Positions 62,153 through 64,000 of a stretch of DNA of 64,000 nt are shown here, piece after piece. Made by a program: the position numbers and the translations under genes. The notes under the pieces were generated by a model. That model saw only the letters and a program-made list of their open reading frames with translations. It did no database searches and had not been told where the DNA came from. The DNA comes from Planctomycetia bacterium (GTDB lineage Bacteria; Planctomycetota; Planctomycetia; Pirellulales; PNKZ01), in NCBI GenBank assembly GCA_021413845.1, contig JAIOPP010000024.1, positions 1 through 64,000 on the forward strand, written 5' to 3'. The number at the start of each line of letters is the position of its first letter. Position 1 is the first letter of the stretch.

Positions 62153-63037
62153 TTACGATTGGCCTGCGGGAGAACCGGCGACACGCGTCTTCTTCACTAC
62201 GGTCAATTGAGCGCGATCCAACGCGCTCGCAAACGCATCGCGCAACGACGCTTTCGTGGAGACGGTATTGAGATCGATCCCGAGATGCACGATCGTCTGC
62301 GCGATCTGGGGACGAATGCCGCTGATGATGCACTCGGCACCCATCAAGCGTGCGGCGGTCACTGTTTTCAAAAGGTGTTGCGCCGTGAGCGTATCGACGG
62401 TCGGAACACCCGTGATGTCGATGATCGCGATCGCCGAGCCGGTTTCGACGATCTTATTCAAAAGCGATTCCATGACCGTTTGGCTACGCTCGCTGTCGAG
62501 AGTACCGATGATAGGCAGTGCAAGGATACCGTCCCACAATGAAACTACCGGCGTCGAAAGCTCGAGCATGTCTTGCTGTTGTCGGTTGATGATCGACTCG
62601 CGTACTTTTTGATAGCTCTCCGCGGTGAATAAGCCGAGCAAGTCGAGGAGATGGTTGAATGTGAGGGCATCATCGAGAGCCCGCTCCGTTTCTTTCCCAC
62701 CTGCTTTGCGTAAGCGGCTCGTCACAGGACCTTTTAAGGAGAAAATGAAAAGCGCCGTTTCCGTGGGGGTAAAGCCACGCTTGGCGCGATCTTCCGAAAG
62801 GCTCATTAAGAACTGTCGGGTATCGGCCCAGGAATCGCCATGAATGTCGTCGATGCTCCCGGTTTGAACGCCGTGAACGAGTAATCGCAGGAAATCACGG
62901 CTTTGGTTTTTCAGCTCGCTTTCGGCAATCAGGTCTCGACGGATCGACTTGAGTTGTTCGCCGATCCATTCATTGAGAAGTTCGGATTGGTTTTGATCGA
63001 GAAATTCCGCAAGACGCGAGGTGTTCTTCGGCCCCAT
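62153..63037 (-). CDS. rsbR: RsbR-like stressosome sensor
   Basis: The stressosome core co-antagonist. The N-terminal half (LAEFLDQNQSELLNEWIGEQ, ALFIFSLKGPVTSRLRK) is a helical RsbR_N-type sensor, and the C-terminal half is a STAS domain. Both threonines phosphorylated in Bacillus RsbR are present: T216 in GVPTVDTLTAQHL and T248 in RPQIAQTIVHLG. The sensor has no heme or flavin signature that I can see, so the signal is unknown. It is the first gene of the operon. Confidence 0.93.
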   Translation of the reverse strand: MGPKNTSRLAEFLDQNQSELLNEWIGEQLKSIRRDLIAESELKNQSRDFLRLLVHGVQTGSIDDIHGDSWADTRQFLMSLSEDRAKRGFTPTETALFIFSLKGPVTSRLRKAGGKETERALDDALTFNHLLDLLGLFTAESYQKVRESIINRQQQDMLELSTPVVSLWDGILALPIIGTLDSERSQTVMESLLNKIVETGSAIAIIDITGVPTVDTLTAQHLLKTVTAARLMGAECIISGIRPQIAQTIVHLGIDLNTVSTKASLRDAFASALDRAQLTVVKKTRVAGSPAGQS

Positions 63038-63086
63038 GGTTCAGAGTTCCCTAAATGGATTCGATGGGTGAGGAGCCCAATATAGC

Positions 63087-63121
63087 GAAAGCGTCGGCCG
63101 TCGATAGCGACCGACGCTTTC
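63087..63121. other. 11-base-pair hairpin upstream of rsbR
   Basis: GAAAGCGTCGG at 63087-63097 and its perfect complement at 63111-63121, with a 13-base loop. It lies 50 bases before rsbR and lacks a T-run in the minus direction. It could be a leader hairpin or a remnant terminator of the upstream gene. Confidence 0.5.
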
Positions 63122-63162
63122 AGATTAATCGTTGCGGCAATCGGCGACTCTCTTCAAGGACA

Positions 63163-63206
63163 CGAAAAAGGAACGGCCGGGACGTCTCTCAAATCCCGAC
63201 CGTTCC
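63163..63206 (-). terminator. Rho-independent terminator of the low-complexity gene
   Basis: On the minus strand a stem of 7 + 5 base pairs with one internal mismatch (arms 63206-63194 and 63182-63170, 11-base loop) is followed by TTTTTC. It lies about 50 bases after the stop codon at 63255. On the plus side GCTTTT follows, so it may work both ways. Confidence 0.75.
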
Positions 63207-63254
63207 GCTTTTAGCATGCGAGTGTAATCATCTCCGCTCGAATGAAGCCCCATG

Positions 63255-64000
63255 TTAAGGAGTCGTAGGGTTCGCCTGGTTGACGCTGTCGTACACACCA
63301 TTGAGTTGCGTACGTAGCCCTTCAAATCGTGCCCTATCTGCGGCGGAAGCACCAGTTCCGGCATTGTCGAATTGCGAACGCAACGCGTTGAGCTGGAAGC
63401 GAACCCGATCGTTTCTCAGTCGCGCATCGGCCGGAGTTTCGTTGGTAGGAGCCGTGAGATCGCTCCGAAGCGAGCCGAGGCTATCGTTGAAGCGCGAGAG
63501 CTGCGTTCGCGTCTCGCCGGTCGCACCGTTCATCGCAGTACGAAGATCGCCCGTGAAGCGCTCAAAGCTTTGCGATGCGGTATTTGGAACTCCATTCACC
63601 GGGTTTGATTTGGTGGAATTCGTACCGACGCTAATATTCCCGACTGCACCGTTAGCAGTAGCATTAACACCCCCCGCATTGGCTCCATTCGTTGTGCCAT
63701 TACCAGCAGATCCATTGGTGGCTGTTCCTGTCGGGTTCGTTCCACCGGCGGTCGCTCCGATCCCCGTGGAAACTCCCGTCGAGGTCGTTGTGCCGGAGCC
63801 GATCGCACCGCTGCTCCCGGACGTGATGCCGTTGGCGGCTGGAGGTATGGCCGTCGGGCTCGTCCCGTTGGTGTTGTTCGTGCCGTCGGCATTGAAGTTC
63901 GAGCCTGTGTTCCCGATTCCGGTCGAAACTCCGGTATCGGTTCGCGTTCCGCCGAGTTGCGGAACACTGAAGTTCGGGTTTGCTTGCCCTGCCGAGCCGT
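63255..64000 (-). CDS. Low-complexity Gly/Thr/Asn-rich protein, 5' end cut by window edge
   Basis: The frame is open from the window edge (first full codon at 63998) to the stop at 63255, about 248 codons. The first 135 residues are Gly/Thr/Asn/Ser/Ala-rich with two copies of GVSTGIG about 50 residues apart. The last 110 residues are helical and charged (FERFTGDLRTAMNGATGETR, ADRARFEGLRTQLNGVYDSV). An internal GTG at 63599 is not needed. A secreted or surface location is likely from composition but the N-terminus is outside the window. Short T-rich terminator follows. I do not recognise a family. Confidence 0.7.
   Translation of the reverse strand, partial: GSAGQANPNFSVPQLGGTRTDTGVSTGIGNTGSNFNADGTNNTNGTSPTAIPPAANGITSGSSGAIGSGTTTSTGVSTGIGATAGGTNPTGTATNGSAGNGTTNGANAGGVNATANGAVGNISVGTNSTKSNPVNGVPNTASQSFERFTGDLRTAMNGATGETRTQLSRFNDSLGSLRSDLTAPTNETPADARLRNDRVRFQLNALRSQFDNAGTGASAADRARFEGLRTQLNGVYDSVNQANPTTP

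Overview
The window reads as chromosomal DNA of a planctomycete, most likely in or near the Pirellulales. GC content is high and codon use is uniform. Long secreted TPR proteins and secreted proteins of no known family sit beside core housekeeping genes. Intergenic gaps carry seven-base-period repeats. Genes lie in short operons that often face each other with only a few bases between stop codons. I see no phage genes, insertion sequences, plasmid functions or CRISPR array. Both edges cut genes: an inositol-phosphate synthase on the left and a low-complexity secreted protein on the right.

Positions 1-21.8 kb are mostly housekeeping and metabolism. They hold ino1 (partial), cupin and DUF2071-type proteins, ftsH, the overlapping trio dxr-rseP-HAD hydrolase, a ROK sugar kinase, a lone CheY-like receiver, glyA, a PA0069-type radical SAM protein, an endonuclease III-like glycosylase, a two-subunit ThDP decarboxylase of the sulfopyruvate/phosphonopyruvate type, a TIM-barrel isomerase, a secreted gluzincin-like protein, and rfbB-rfbA for dTDP-sugar synthesis. 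Heptad repeats lie in several of these gaps. tRNA-His(GTG) is at 22.0 kb.

Positions 22.5-27.5 kb hold an ammonium-transporter domain fused to PAS, histidine kinase, two receivers and an Hpt domain. It is followed 30 bp later by a receiver-HD-GYP protein, so ammonium sensing is probably wired to cyclic-di-GMP breakdown. Positions 27.5-42.5 kb hold a 15-repeat TPR protein, secreted proteins, a PhyH-type dioxygenase, a quinone oxidoreductase, a VOC protein, an S1C-like protein that has lost its catalytic serine, glnE, miaB with a His-rich insert behind a 49-residue membrane protein, and def-fmt.

Positions 42.7-49.4 kb form one plus-strand operon: VWA, TPR-like, ExbB/TolQ, ExbD, ExbD, TPR. A strong promoter and a pair of TTGCGCAACGA sites precede it. 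It looks like an envelope energy-transduction machine. Next come ptsI, an MFS transporter, a PBP4-type carboxypeptidase and an archaeal-type glucose dehydrogenase.

Positions 56.6-63.0 kb form one minus-strand operon: RsbR, RsbS, RsbT, an RsbT-SpoIIE fusion, a kinase-receiver protein, and a receiver-PAS-kinase-receiver protein. This is a stressosome whose neighbours are two-component kinases; no sigma factor or partner-switch anti-sigma gene is present. Together with the Amt kinase, the lone receiver and glnE, the window is rich in stress and nitrogen signalling. All functional statements rest on motifs read by eye; no database search was run.
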